Origin: Flavobacteriales bacterium
GTDB lineage: Bacteria; Bacteroidota; Bacteroidia; Flavobacteriales_G; JALEGO01
DNA: 64,000 nucleotides
Assembly (NCBI GenBank): GCA_020628935.1
Contig: JAHDEG010000004.1
Location: 183,192-247,191 of the forward strand
Direction of reading: 5' to 3'
Made by a program: the position numbers and the translations under genes
The notes under the pieces: model-generated
Told to the model about the DNA's origin: nothing
The model's input: only the letters and a program-made list of their open reading frames with translations
The model's database searches: none
Part shown: piece after piece, positions 21,387-30,554 of the stretch
Layout of the letters: the number at the start of each line of letters is the position of its first letter
Position numbering within the stretch: the stretch's first letter is position 1

Positions 21387-22361
21387 ATGAAATTAAAAAG
21401 TACAGTTTTAGCAATTTGTGGTCTAATGGTAGGCTTTGCGGCTAATGCACAGCAAGATCCTCAATTCACACAAAATATGTTTAACAAACTTTACCCCAAT
21501 CCTGGGGTTGCAGGTAGCAATAACGCTATTTGCGGAACTTTATTAGGTCGTCAACAATGGGTTGGCTTTAATGGAAAACCAACAACGTACCTATTTAGTG
21601 CTCACATGCCATTATCTATGATCACACAACTTCCTATCGGAGCAGGTTTATCTGTTTATAGTGATCGTTTAGGACAATTTAATTACACTGGATTTAAACT
21701 AGCTGGTTCTTACAGGTTAGCCGTTGGGCCAGGTAACTTAGGTATAGGTATCTCCTTAGGCATGCTTAGTCTTAACTTAGAAGATGGCTGGATAGCATTA
21801 GATGATTTTACATTAGACCCTACAATTCCAGATGCTGGAGCTGGAAAAGCAACCTTTGATGCTGATCTTGGTGTACACTATGAAATACAAGATAAATTAT
21901 ATGTTGGTTTATCGGTTCTTCATCTTCCTGCTAGTACATTAGAAGAAGAGAACATTGCTAACGCAGATCTATTTACATATAAAGTCGCAAGACATTATTA
22001 CATTATGGCAGGATACAAATACCAACTACCCAGCATGCCATTATCTTTAGAGCCATCAACATTTATAAAAACGGATGGATCTTCGACACAAATGGATTTT
22101 AACTTAATAGCTACATATAATGATATGTTTTGGGCGGGGCTTTCTTACAGATTGCAAGATGCAATTGCTCCAATGTTAGGTGTTAAATATCCTATCAATA
22201 AAAAAGGTACAATCAAAGTAGGGTATTCTTATGATATCACAACTTCAACATTAAGTAACTACAGTAACGGATCTCATGAGGTTATGATAGGTTATTGCTA
22301 CGATCTCAGTGACGATAACTCAGGAGGTCAATACAAATCAGTACGTTTCTTAGGTAACTAA
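21387..22361 (+). CDS. PorP/SprF-family type IX secretion system outer-membrane protein
   Basis: A 324-residue outer-membrane beta-barrel with signal peptide (cleaved after ANAQ) and the family hallmark right after it: QQDPQFTQNMFNKLYPNPGVAGSN. PorP/SprF proteins work with the T9SS core or with particular substrates (SprF with the SprB adhesin); PorP interacts with PorK, PorL and PorM in Porphyromonas. Placement directly before gldK matches the porP-porK order. Several paralogues usually exist per genome, so whether this is the core PorP or a substrate-specific SprF is open. Confidence 0.9.
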   Translation: MKLKSTVLAICGLMVGFAANAQQDPQFTQNMFNKLYPNPGVAGSNNAICGTLLGRQQWVGFNGKPTTYLFSAHMPLSMITQLPIGAGLSVYSDRLGQFNYTGFKLAGSYRLAVGPGNLGIGISLGMLSLNLEDGWIALDDFTLDPTIPDAGAGKATFDADLGVHYEIQDKLYVGLSVLHLPASTLEEENIANADLFTYKVARHYYIMAGYKYQLPSMPLSLEPSTFIKTDGSSTQMDFNLIATYNDMFWAGLSYRLQDAIAPMLGVKYPINKKGTIKVGYSYDITTSTLSNYSNGSHEVMIGYCYDLSDDNSGGQYKSVRFLGN

Positions 22362-22431
22362 TATTTAACCAAAGCAATATTTTATTATCTTAAACGTTTA
22401 AACTAAAGAATTAAATTTCAAAGCTCTGTCT

Positions 22432-23766
22432 ATGAAAGCATTAAAAATAATCAGAAATATCTTCTTAGCTACAATAGTCGTATGTACTTATGTAGCGTGT
22501 GAAGGTGGAGGCACTGGTCAGTTGATCGGTGTTCAGGGTCGTCAATTATGGTACCAACCTGATCCATTTGGCATGCTTTACATACCAATGGGAAGTTATG
22601 TAATGGGGCCAAGTGATCAAGATGCACCCTACGCACTTACCACAAAAGCTAAAACAGTTTCTGTTCAAGCGTTTTACATGGACCAAACTGAGATCACAAA
22701 CAACGAGTATCGCCAGTTTGTATATTGGGTAAGAGATTCTATTACACATAAAATATTAGCTAACAGTGGTTACGATGAGCACTTGATTACAGAAAATTGG
22801 TATCAGGAGCCATATGATCCGCCAATCATTAACTGGGAAGAGCGTATAGATTGGGAAGATCCAGAAGTACGTCAAATACTTGATCCAGAAATTTATTATC
22901 CTCAACATGAGCGTTTTTACGGTAGAAGAGAAATAGATACCAGAAAACTAGATTACGAATATTACTGGATCGACTGGAAGGATGCAGCTAGAAAAAGCCC
23001 TAGCGCAAAAGGTGATAAACTAAGACAAAGAGGGTTAGAAGATCGTTCTGTATTTATTAAAAGAGATGTAATAAATGTTTATCCAGATACTTTAGCTTGG
23101 GTACATGATTTTACTTACTCTTTTAATGAGCCAATGACAAACATGTATTTTTGGCACCCAGCTTATGATGAATACCCTGTAGTTGGTGTGAGCTGGAAAC
23201 AAGCTACGGCTTTCTCTATTTGGAGAACTAGATTATTAAATTCATATTTACACGAAATGGGAAGCTCATTTGTACAGGATTTCAGATTACCAACAGAATC
23301 TGAATGGGAGTACGCTGCAAGAGGTGGTTTAGATCAGTCTCCTTACCCATGGGGTGGACCTTATATCAGAAACACGAGTGGTTGTTTCTTAGGTAACTTT
23401 AAGCCATTAAGGGGTAATTATGTAGATGATGGAGGTTTCCATACGGTTAAAGTAACTTCATATTCGCCAAATGATTTCGGCTTGTATTGTATGGCTGGCA
23501 ATGTTGCAGAATGGACAGCTAATGCTTATGATGAATCAGCTTACGATTTTGCACATGACTTAAACATGGATTACAGATACGATGCTAAAGAAGAAGATCC
23601 ACCAGCATTAAAGCGTAAGGTTATTAGAGGTGGCTCTTGGAAAGACGTAGGCTACTACCTACAAACAGGTTCAAGAACTTACGAATATCAAGATACAGCC
23701 AAATGCTACGTAGGTTTCAGAAACGTTATGACCTATTTAGGTAGAGCTAAAGGGGATGATTTATAG
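22432..23766 (+). CDS. gldK: Gliding motility / T9SS lipoprotein GldK (PorK)
   Basis: An outer-membrane lipoprotein forming, with GldN/PorN, the periplasmic ring of the type IX secretion system. Of 444 residues, the signal peptide ends in the lipobox YVAC (Cys23); the rest is an FGE-sulfatase (formylglycine-generating-enzyme-like) domain with YMDQTEITNNEYRQF, VVGVSWKQATAFSIWR, FRLPTESEWEYAARGG, NDFGLYCMAGNVAEWT and a C-terminal GGSWKD...YVGFRNVM. The fold is structural here, as in known GldK. Followed by a strong terminator before gldL. Confidence 0.96.
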   Translation: MKALKIIRNIFLATIVVCTYVACEGGGTGQLIGVQGRQLWYQPDPFGMLYIPMGSYVMGPSDQDAPYALTTKAKTVSVQAFYMDQTEITNNEYRQFVYWVRDSITHKILANSGYDEHLITENWYQEPYDPPIINWEERIDWEDPEVRQILDPEIYYPQHERFYGRREIDTRKLDYEYYWIDWKDAARKSPSAKGDKLRQRGLEDRSVFIKRDVINVYPDTLAWVHDFTYSFNEPMTNMYFWHPAYDEYPVVGVSWKQATAFSIWRTRLLNSYLHEMGSSFVQDFRLPTESEWEYAARGGLDQSPYPWGGPYIRNTSGCFLGNFKPLRGNYVDDGGFHTVKVTSYSPNDFGLYCMAGNVAEWTANAYDESAYDFAHDLNMDYRYDAKEEDPPALKRKVIRGGSWKDVGYYLQTGSRTYEYQDTAKCYVGFRNVMTYLGRAKGDDL

Positions 23767-23789
23767 AAATCGTTAAAGTATTAAAGTAA

Positions 23790-23823
23790 AAAAAGCGGCA
23801 CTCTTCGAGTGCCGCTTTTTTTG
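23790..23823 (+). terminator. Intrinsic terminator after gldK
   Basis: The stem AGCGGCACTC with GAGTGCCGCT (loop TTC-type, about 23794-23816) is followed by eight T. It starts 28 bases after the gldK stop and would cut read-through into gldL. Confidence 0.9.
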
Positions 23824-24037
23824 ACATAAAACGAACCAAAAATTAATTCAATAACCATTTACTATATAATCAAAAGTTCCAATAGACCAGGTAAAATAAT
23901 CAATTAAATATTAATGCAATTACATTCATTAAATTCTGTAATACTCATATAGTGTAATCATTAATTGGTACAAAAAAATAAATTTAAAAAGGCAACCTAT
24001 TCACAAATAGCACGTTTACATAGGTTTAAAACAAAAC
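23824..24037 (+). other. Non-coding space inside the gldK-gldL gap
   Basis: About 210 bases of AT-rich sequence lie between two hairpin terminators in the 370-base gap between gldK and gldL. No reading frame of note and no clear TAnnTTTG box were seen. Being delimited by terminators on both sides, it could hold a short transcript ending at 24075 or the gldL promoter region, but nothing in the sequence proves this. Confidence 0.35.
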
Positions 24038-24075
24038 AAAATCACAAATGACTATTTTATTTGTGATTTTTTTTT
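24038..24075 (+). terminator. Second hairpin terminator upstream of gldL
   Basis: A 12-bp perfect stem (24038-24049 with 24059-24070), a 9-base loop and a T tract to 24075, 61 bases before the gldL ATG. Any transcript reaching here from gldK or from the space between would stop, so gldL likely has its own promoter just downstream. Confidence 0.8.
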
Positions 24076-24136
24076 GTATTCTTGTAACCAAACGGATCGA
24101 CTTCCGTTATATGTCTAAAATTTAATCTAGAAAATT

Positions 24137-24985
24137 ATGTCAGCTGAAAATGGTGGTTTCTTTGCGAGTAGGACTTTTAAAGTAATAATGAAATACGTAT
24201 ATGGTATCGGTGGTGCCATAGTTATTGTTGGTGCACTATTTAAAATTCTTCACTTACCGGGTGCAAATATAATGTTGATTGTAGGGCTACTAACTGAAGC
24301 AGGTATTTTTACCATCTCAGCATTTGAGCCATTACACGAAGAAAAAACGTGGGACTGGGCTCTTGTTTATCCACAACTAGAAATTGGTACAGATGGTGAC
24401 TTTGAAGAAACCAACTTTGCTAACAACAACTTAAGCCAAAGTGCGGGTGGTGGAAATTCACTTACTCAACAATTAGACGAAATGCTTGATGAAGCTAAAA
24501 TTGGTCCAGAACTAATTGAAAGCTTAGGAATGGGCTTAAGAAGTTTAGGAGAACAAACAGCTAAATTAAATGATGTTACTGATGTTTCTAAAGTATCTAA
24601 AGAGTTTACCGAAAACTTAAAAGGTGCTGCAACTAATGTTAATAATCTTTCAGAGTCATATGCAAAAGCTTCTGAATCATTATTGCAAATTAGTGTTAAC
24701 CCAGAAGATGGTGCCGGATATGGCGAACAGTTACGTAAAGTAACTAGTAACTTAACAGAACTTAATTCATTGTATGAAATGCAACTAAAAGACACTTCTG
24801 ATAATTTAAAAGCAGCAGGTACAATGTCTGAAGGTATTTCTACAATAATGAAAAACCTAGAAGATTCTGTATCAGCAACTCAGCGATACAAAGAAAACAT
24901 ATCTGAACTTGGTGATAATCTTTCATCGCTTAACACAGTTTATGGTAATATGCTTAATGCTATGAATTTCAACAAGGGAGCGTAA
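24137..24985 (+). CDS. gldL: Gliding motility / T9SS inner-membrane motor protein GldL (PorL)
   Basis: The inner-membrane component that with GldM forms the proton-driven T9SS/gliding motor. Of 282 residues, two adjacent transmembrane helices lie at about 16-36 and 42-60 (KYVYGIGGAIVIVGALFKIL, then ANIMLIVGLLTEAGIFTISAF), the first containing the conserved GxxFKILHxPGA segment and the second the Glu (TEAG) implicated in proton use. The rest is a cytoplasmic helical domain with coiled-coil character. gldM follows after 55 bases without a terminator. Confidence 0.97.
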   Translation: MSAENGGFFASRTFKVIMKYVYGIGGAIVIVGALFKILHLPGANIMLIVGLLTEAGIFTISAFEPLHEEKTWDWALVYPQLEIGTDGDFEETNFANNNLSQSAGGGNSLTQQLDEMLDEAKIGPELIESLGMGLRSLGEQTAKLNDVTDVSKVSKEFTENLKGAATNVNNLSESYAKASESLLQISVNPEDGAGYGEQLRKVTSNLTELNSLYEMQLKDTSDNLKAAGTMSEGISTIMKNLEDSVSATQRYKENISELGDNLSSLNTVYGNMLNAMNFNKGA

Positions 24986-25040
24986 TTAACGCTTTATATT
25001 AAGCACCAGTAAACTCTATAACAAATTAAAACAACTTTAA

Positions 25041-26717
25041 ATGGCAGGCGGTAAAGAAACTCCACGGCAGAAAATGATAGGACTAATGTATTTGGTTCTA
25101 ATGGCCATGCTCGCAATGAACGTGTCTAAAAGTATTCTTGATTCTTTTCTAATTATTAATGAAGGATTAGAGAAATCAAACGAAAGTTTAGCTGAAAAAA
25201 GTGAAATCACGATGAGGGCTTTTGAAAAATCTGCCGAAGAAGATGCTAAATTCAAATCAGGACTAGAAAAAGCTAAAAAAATTAAGAACAAAGCTGAAGA
25301 GCTCTATAATTATATTGATGATTTAAAGAAGTATGTAACAGTTAAAACTGAAGGACTAGATACTGCATTGTTAGACGACCCAAATACTCCCGATTCAGTA
25401 TTCTATTTACAAAACATAGGAAGTAAGGATAACTATGATGCTCCGACAGCAATATTAATTGGACCTGATGAAACTAACCCAAAAGATTCAACGGTTAGAT
25501 TCAGCGGATTAGAGTTGAAAATGAAAATAAGAGAGTTTAAGGAGCTTGTTTTATCTAATTTCAATGCAAAGGATGATCCTGCGATTTATAATGAAGTGAA
25601 CAAATATTTTGGTTTTGACCCTATTAAAGAGTCAGATGGCAAAGAGGTGCCATGGGCAATGGGTAGTTTTTACCACTTACCTCTAGCTGCAATTATTACT
25701 AATTTATCAAGAATTCAACTTGACGTTTTAAATGTTGAAGCTGATGCGATGAGCATGTTAATGGGTAATGTTGATAAAAATAGATTTAAAGTAGATAATT
25801 TACAAGCCAAAGTTATTGCTAATACGAACTATGTAATGATGGGAGATAGCCTTGTTGCCGACATTTTTGTGTCTGCGTCTAGTAGTTCTATTGTACCAGA
25901 AGTTTATATAACAACAAACCAGGCAGATATTGATGCATTTGCAGCAGGTGAAATAGATGAGTCTAAAGCAACGAAACTTGAGCAAGAAGCTGAGGGCGGA
26001 ATTGTGAGGTACGGTTTAAGACCAGGGAGTGAAGGTGATTTTAGCTGGGGTGGATTTATAAAAGTTAAAAAGCCAGACGGCACCTACGATCGCTATCCTA
26101 TTTTACCTCAAAAGTATACAGTTGCCAAAAAGAGTTTAACCGTTTCTGCTACCAAAATGAATATCTTTTACCGAGGATTAGGCAACCCAATTAAAGTAGC
26201 AGCTCCAGGTATTGCAACAAAAGATATTAAGGTTTCCTGTTCTAATGGTTCAGTAAGTCCTAAAAATAAAAACACAGGTGAGTGGATAGTTAAGCCTGGA
26301 AAAGGTAAAGAAGCCACAATTACATTATCAGGTATGGTGAACGGCAAAAATGTTGTTTTTGGGAAATCTGGCTTTAGAGTAAAAGATGTTCCACCTCCAA
26401 CACCATTCTTTGCTGGCGTGACTGGAAGTGGAACTGCACCTGCAAGTAAAGTAAAAGCTTCACTTGGTGTAATAGCTAAACTGCAGAACTTTGAGTTTGA
26501 TGGAGTTAGGTACAACGTCACGAGCTTCACTCTGTCAACGATGTACAAAGGTAATTTAGTTGAAAAGAAAGCCAGAGGTAATAAGGTTACTTCTGACCAA
26601 AAATCAATATTAAACAGCTTAAGATCTGGATCTAAACTTTACGTTGAAGACATAGTTGCAAAAGGACCAAGCGGAAAACCAGTTAAATTAGGTGGTATCA
26701 AAATAAAAATTCTTTAG
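25041..26717 (+). CDS. gldM: Gliding motility / T9SS motor protein GldM (PorM)
   Basis: A periplasm-spanning partner of GldL that couples motor rotation to the outer-membrane GldK/GldN ring. Of 558 residues, it begins MAGGKETPRQKMIGLMYLVLMAMLAMNVS, the typical N-terminus with one transmembrane helix (about 12-32), followed by a helical domain (to about 220) and three beta-rich domains, the last ending KLGGIKIKIL. The full family length and the gldL-gldM-gldN order make this secure. Confidence 0.97.
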   Translation: MAGGKETPRQKMIGLMYLVLMAMLAMNVSKSILDSFLIINEGLEKSNESLAEKSEITMRAFEKSAEEDAKFKSGLEKAKKIKNKAEELYNYIDDLKKYVTVKTEGLDTALLDDPNTPDSVFYLQNIGSKDNYDAPTAILIGPDETNPKDSTVRFSGLELKMKIREFKELVLSNFNAKDDPAIYNEVNKYFGFDPIKESDGKEVPWAMGSFYHLPLAAIITNLSRIQLDVLNVEADAMSMLMGNVDKNRFKVDNLQAKVIANTNYVMMGDSLVADIFVSASSSSIVPEVYITTNQADIDAFAAGEIDESKATKLEQEAEGGIVRYGLRPGSEGDFSWGGFIKVKKPDGTYDRYPILPQKYTVAKKSLTVSATKMNIFYRGLGNPIKVAAPGIATKDIKVSCSNGSVSPKNKNTGEWIVKPGKGKEATITLSGMVNGKNVVFGKSGFRVKDVPPPTPFFAGVTGSGTAPASKVKASLGVIAKLQNFEFDGVRYNVTSFTLSTMYKGNLVEKKARGNKVTSDQKSILNSLRSGSKLYVEDIVAKGPSGKPVKLGGIKIKIL

Positions 26718-26738
26718 ACTCGTTATATAAATAGCAAG

Positions 26739-26769
26739 TACCGTAAACTTGCTTTACGGTGCCTTTTTA
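26739..26769 (+). terminator. Hairpin terminator between gldM and gldN
   Basis: TACCGTAAA pairs with TTTACGGTG across a CTTGC loop and is followed by CCTTTTTAG. The T tract is short, so partial termination, lowering gldN relative to gldLM, is more likely than a full stop. Confidence 0.65.
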
Positions 26770-26815
26770 GTTAAATTTTAATTAGCTTCGCTAATCAATA
26801 AAACAAATACTGCTT

Positions 26816-27670
26816 ATGAAACGTATTATAATATTAAGCCTGTTTGCGATTTCATTATCGTTTTCAGGGTTTTCTCAAGAAGGTACAAGTACTGTGCTAG
26901 ATGGTGTTTATGTAAAAGAAAATACACCTAATAGAAAGGTTATTCCTTATACTCCACTAAGAGAAGCTGATGTGCAGTTTTCTAAACGTATATGGAGAGA
27001 ACTAGACTTAAAGCAAAAAAAGAATCATCCATTATATTACCCTTTACAACCTGCTCAGGGTAAAAGAAGTTTATTTGATGTTATCAAAGATGGGGTAATT
27101 AAAACAAATGAGTTAACTGCTTATTCTACCGGTCCTCTTGGCGATGATGATATGTTTACTAAAGAATTAACACCTTCAGAAATCATGTCAATTCTTCAAG
27201 ATACTGTTGTACAGTATGCTGAAGATCCTGACACAGGTGAAATGATCGAAACACAAACAATCGAAAATGTTAAGTCTGAGCAGATCACTCGTTATGAAAT
27301 AAAAGAAGATTGGTTTTTTGATAGACAACGCTCTGTTTTAGATGTAAGGATTATTGGTATTTGCCCTAAAGTTGCTGAGAAGGATGAATTTGGTGAATTT
27401 AAAGGTTACAAAAAATTGTTTTGGATATATTATCCAGAAGCACGCTATGTGTTTGCGAATGTAGATATTCATAACAGGTTTTCAGATTCTGAAAGAAGAA
27501 CGTACGAAGACATTTTTTGGAAAAGATTATTCTCTAGTTATATAATTAAAGAGTCAAATCCTTATGATAGATCTATCGGGCAGTACAAAGTAGGTTTAGA
27601 TGCCTTATTAGAAGCTCAAAAAATTAAGCAAGATATATTTAACTACGAACAAAACATGTGGCACTATTAG
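26816..27670 (+). CDS. gldN: Gliding motility / T9SS protein GldN (PorN)
   Basis: The periplasmic partner of the GldK lipoprotein in the T9SS ring. Of 284 residues, it has a signal peptide (cleaved near GFSQ), the conserved VKENTPNRKVIPYTPLREADVQFSKRIWRELDL, and the C-terminal EDIFWKRLFSSYIIKESNPYDR block typical of GldN/GldO. It is the last gene of the locus and is closed by a strong terminator. Confidence 0.96.
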   Translation: MKRIIILSLFAISLSFSGFSQEGTSTVLDGVYVKENTPNRKVIPYTPLREADVQFSKRIWRELDLKQKKNHPLYYPLQPAQGKRSLFDVIKDGVIKTNELTAYSTGPLGDDDMFTKELTPSEIMSILQDTVVQYAEDPDTGEMIETQTIENVKSEQITRYEIKEDWFFDRQRSVLDVRIIGICPKVAEKDEFGEFKGYKKLFWIYYPEARYVFANVDIHNRFSDSERRTYEDIFWKRLFSSYIIKESNPYDRSIGQYKVGLDALLEAQKIKQDIFNYEQNMWHY

Positions 27671-27693
27671 TGGCTCACATGAAATGCAATTTA

Positions 27694-27730
27694 CAACAAA
27701 GGCTCAGTTTCACTGAGCCTTTGTTGTTTA
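27694..27730 (+). terminator. Intrinsic terminator after gldN
   Basis: A 14-bp stem (27694-27707 with 27713-27726) with a 5-base TTTCA loop, ending in a T-rich TTTGTTGTTT. The symmetric A-rich/T-rich flanks could make it work in both directions. Confidence 0.85.
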
Positions 27731-27861
27731 AACACAGTTGTGGTTTAAAACTTCCATCCTTACAAAACCTATAAAACTTTATAAAGTATTACATTGATCA
27801 TCCTAAAAAAGTGATTTCTTCATTTTTATGGCAATAGCTATAAACTACCAAACACAATTAA

Positions 27862-27869
27862 TACCTTTG
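27862..27869 (+). promoter_or_regulatory. -7 promoter element of valS
   Basis: TACCTTTG matches TAnnTTTG and lies 19 bases before the valS ATG. No clear -33 TTG is seen at the usual distance. Confidence 0.5.
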
Positions 27870-27888
27870 CAATAGAAATACGGTTCAA

Positions 27889-30522
27889 ATGGAAATAGCA
27901 AAAAATTACGATTCAAAACAAGTTGAAAATAAGTGGTACACCTATTGGCTTGAGCAAAAGTATTTTAATTCGAGCGTAAGTGACAAACCATCGCATACCA
28001 TTGTTATTCCTCCCCCAAACGTGACTGGCGTATTACACATGGGACATATGTTGAATAATACTATACAAGATGTACTTACCAGAAAGGCAAGAATGGAAGG
28101 TAAAAACGCCTGTTGGGTTCCGGGTACCGATCACGCATCTATAGCTACTGAAGCAAAGGTAGTTGCACATTTAAAAGAGCAAGGAATAGATAAAAACACA
28201 TTAAGTAGAGAAGAATTTTTAAAGCATGCCTGGGAGTGGAAAGAGAAACATGGAGGCATTATTTTAGAACAACTTAAAAAACTAGGCGCATCATGCGATT
28301 GGGAGAGAACAAAGTTTACCCTTGACCCTGAAATGTCTGAATCTGTTATTGACGTATTTATTGACCTGTACAATAAAGGCAAGATTTATAGAGGTGTAAG
28401 GATGGTAAATTGGGATCCATCTGCAAAAACAGCATTATCTGATGAAGAAGTTATTCACAAAGAAGTAAACTCCAAGCTATATTATATAAACTACCAAATT
28501 GAAGGTACTGCCGAGTTTATAACCATTGCCACTACAAGACCGGAAACAGTTTTGGGTGATACCGCTATTGCAGTTAATCCGAATGATGAAAGATACACCA
28601 AATTAAAGGGCAAAAAAGCTGTAATTCCGTTAGTGAACAGAGTTATTCCTATAATTGAAGATGATTATGTAGATAAGGAATTTGGTACTGGAGCGCTAAA
28701 AATAACCCCTGCTCACGATATAAACGATTACAATTTAGGACTTAAACATAATTTGCCGTCTATTGATATTCTAAACGATGATGGAACTCTAAATGGTAAC
28801 GCTACCTTATTTACCGGTAAAGACCGTTTTGTTGTTAGAAAAGAGATAGCTAAAGCATTAAAAGAAAAAGGTCATTTAGTTGATGTAAAAGATATTAAAA
28901 ATAATGTAGGATACTCAGAGAGAACAAATGCTGTAATTGAGCCAAAACTTTCGTTACAGTGGTTTTGTAAGATGGATGCCTTATCAAAGCCTGCATTAGA
29001 CAATGTTATGAATGATGAAATACAGTTTCATCCTCCAAAATTCAAAAACAGTTACAAACATTGGATGGAGAATATTAAAGACTGGTGCATTTCTCGTCAA
29101 CTCTGGTGGGGGCAACGCATACCGGCCTGGTATTACGGCAGTGGGCCAAATGATTTTGTAATTGCAAAAACAAAACAAAAAGCGTTAGAACTTATTGAAC
29201 AAAAAATTGACATCACAGAGTTTGATGTTAGTACAATAAAGCAAGATGAAGATGTTTTAGATACTTGGTTTTCTTCTTGGTTATGGCCAATATCTGTTTT
29301 TGATGGAATAAGAAACCCTAATAATGAAGAAATAAAGCACTACTACCCTACTCAAGATATTGTTACTGCACCAGAAATTATGTTCTTTTGGGTAGCACGA
29401 ATGATAATGGCAGGATATGAGTTTACAGGCAAAAAACCATTCAACAATGTTTACTTTACAGGAATTGTAAGAGATAAACAACGCAGAAAAATGTCTAAGT
29501 CGTTAGGTAACTCACCAAACCCAATTGATTTAATTGAAAAATACAGTGCTGATGGTGTAAGAGTTGGTATGCTATTAAGCTCACCTGCTGGCAATGACTT
29601 AATGTTTGATGAGCAACTTTGTGAACAAGGAAGAAACTTTGTAAACAAGATGTGGAACGCCTTTAGGTTAATTAATTCATGGGAAACAAACACTAGGAAA
29701 CCAAGTGCAGATGAAGAATTAGCAATTGAATGGATAAATGCTAAAATTAATAAAAGCCTCGCGTCAATAGAAGATAGCTACAGTAAGTTTAGAATGTCTG
29801 ATGCATTAATGACATGCTATAAATTGGTATGGGACGACTTTTGCTCATCCTACCTTGAAATGGTAAAACCCGCATTTGGGCAAACAATTTCTGAAATAGT
29901 TGTTGAGCAAAGTAAAACTGCTTTTGAAAAGCTTTTAAAAATGTTGCACCCAATCACCCCATTTATTACAGAAGAGATTTGGCAAGCAATTAATAAAAGA
30001 ACTACAACAGAAAGCATTGTTATATCTGATTGGCCAAAATTGCAAAACTACAATGAGCAGTGCATTGATAAAATGGATACGCTACAGCAAGTTATTACAG
30101 CTGTAAGGGCCTTTAGAAAAAATAAAAATATCTCTTTTAAAGAATCACTAAACTTATACTATAACAGCAAAAATATAGCTTTAGAGAACGCTCAAATTGA
30201 TTTACTTAAAAAAGCTACTAATGTTGGTGAGTATAATGTAGCTGAAGGCGAGCAAAACTTGTTTTCGTTTGTAATTGGTTCAAATGAGTACTTTATTGAA
30301 GCCAAAAGTGGAGCTATTGATAAAGAACAAGAATTAGAGAAAATTACTTCAGAAATAAAATACACCAAAGGCTTTTTAATATCGGTATCTAAAAAATTAA
30401 GCAACGAACGTTTTGTGAATAATGCTCCCGAACAAGTGGTAGAAATAGAGCGCAAAAAAATGAGTGATGCTGAGGCACGAATTAGTGTATTAGAAAAGCA
30501 ATTAAAAGTTTTAGAAGGATAA
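27889..30522 (+). CDS. valS: Valyl-tRNA synthetase
   Basis: A class Ia synthetase that charges tRNA-Val and edits threonine. Of 877 residues: the HIGH signature is HMGH (50-53) in PPPNVTGVLHMGH; the editing domain has TTRPETVLGDTAIAV; the KMSKS loop is at about residue 534 (RRKMSKSLGNSPNP); a C-terminal coiled-coil arm closes the protein (EIERKKMSDAEARISVLEKQLKVL). Convergent with the AsmA-family gene, 32 bases away. Confidence 0.98.
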   Translation: MEIAKNYDSKQVENKWYTYWLEQKYFNSSVSDKPSHTIVIPPPNVTGVLHMGHMLNNTIQDVLTRKARMEGKNACWVPGTDHASIATEAKVVAHLKEQGIDKNTLSREEFLKHAWEWKEKHGGIILEQLKKLGASCDWERTKFTLDPEMSESVIDVFIDLYNKGKIYRGVRMVNWDPSAKTALSDEEVIHKEVNSKLYYINYQIEGTAEFITIATTRPETVLGDTAIAVNPNDERYTKLKGKKAVIPLVNRVIPIIEDDYVDKEFGTGALKITPAHDINDYNLGLKHNLPSIDILNDDGTLNGNATLFTGKDRFVVRKEIAKALKEKGHLVDVKDIKNNVGYSERTNAVIEPKLSLQWFCKMDALSKPALDNVMNDEIQFHPPKFKNSYKHWMENIKDWCISRQLWWGQRIPAWYYGSGPNDFVIAKTKQKALELIEQKIDITEFDVSTIKQDEDVLDTWFSSWLWPISVFDGIRNPNNEEIKHYYPTQDIVTAPEIMFFWVARMIMAGYEFTGKKPFNNVYFTGIVRDKQRRKMSKSLGNSPNPIDLIEKYSADGVRVGMLLSSPAGNDLMFDEQLCEQGRNFVNKMWNAFRLINSWETNTRKPSADEELAIEWINAKINKSLASIEDSYSKFRMSDALMTCYKLVWDDFCSSYLEMVKPAFGQTISEIVVEQSKTAFEKLLKMLHPITPFITEEIWQAINKRTTTESIVISDWPKLQNYNEQCIDKMDTLQQVITAVRAFRKNKNISFKESLNLYYNSKNIALENAQIDLLKKATNVGEYNVAEGEQNLFSFVIGSNEYFIEAKSGAIDKEQELEKITSEIKYTKGFLISVSKKLSNERFVNNAPEQVVEIERKKMSDAEARISVLEKQLKVLEG

Positions 30523-30554
30523 TTTATATTAAGTGCAGGATTGATGTAGGGAGT

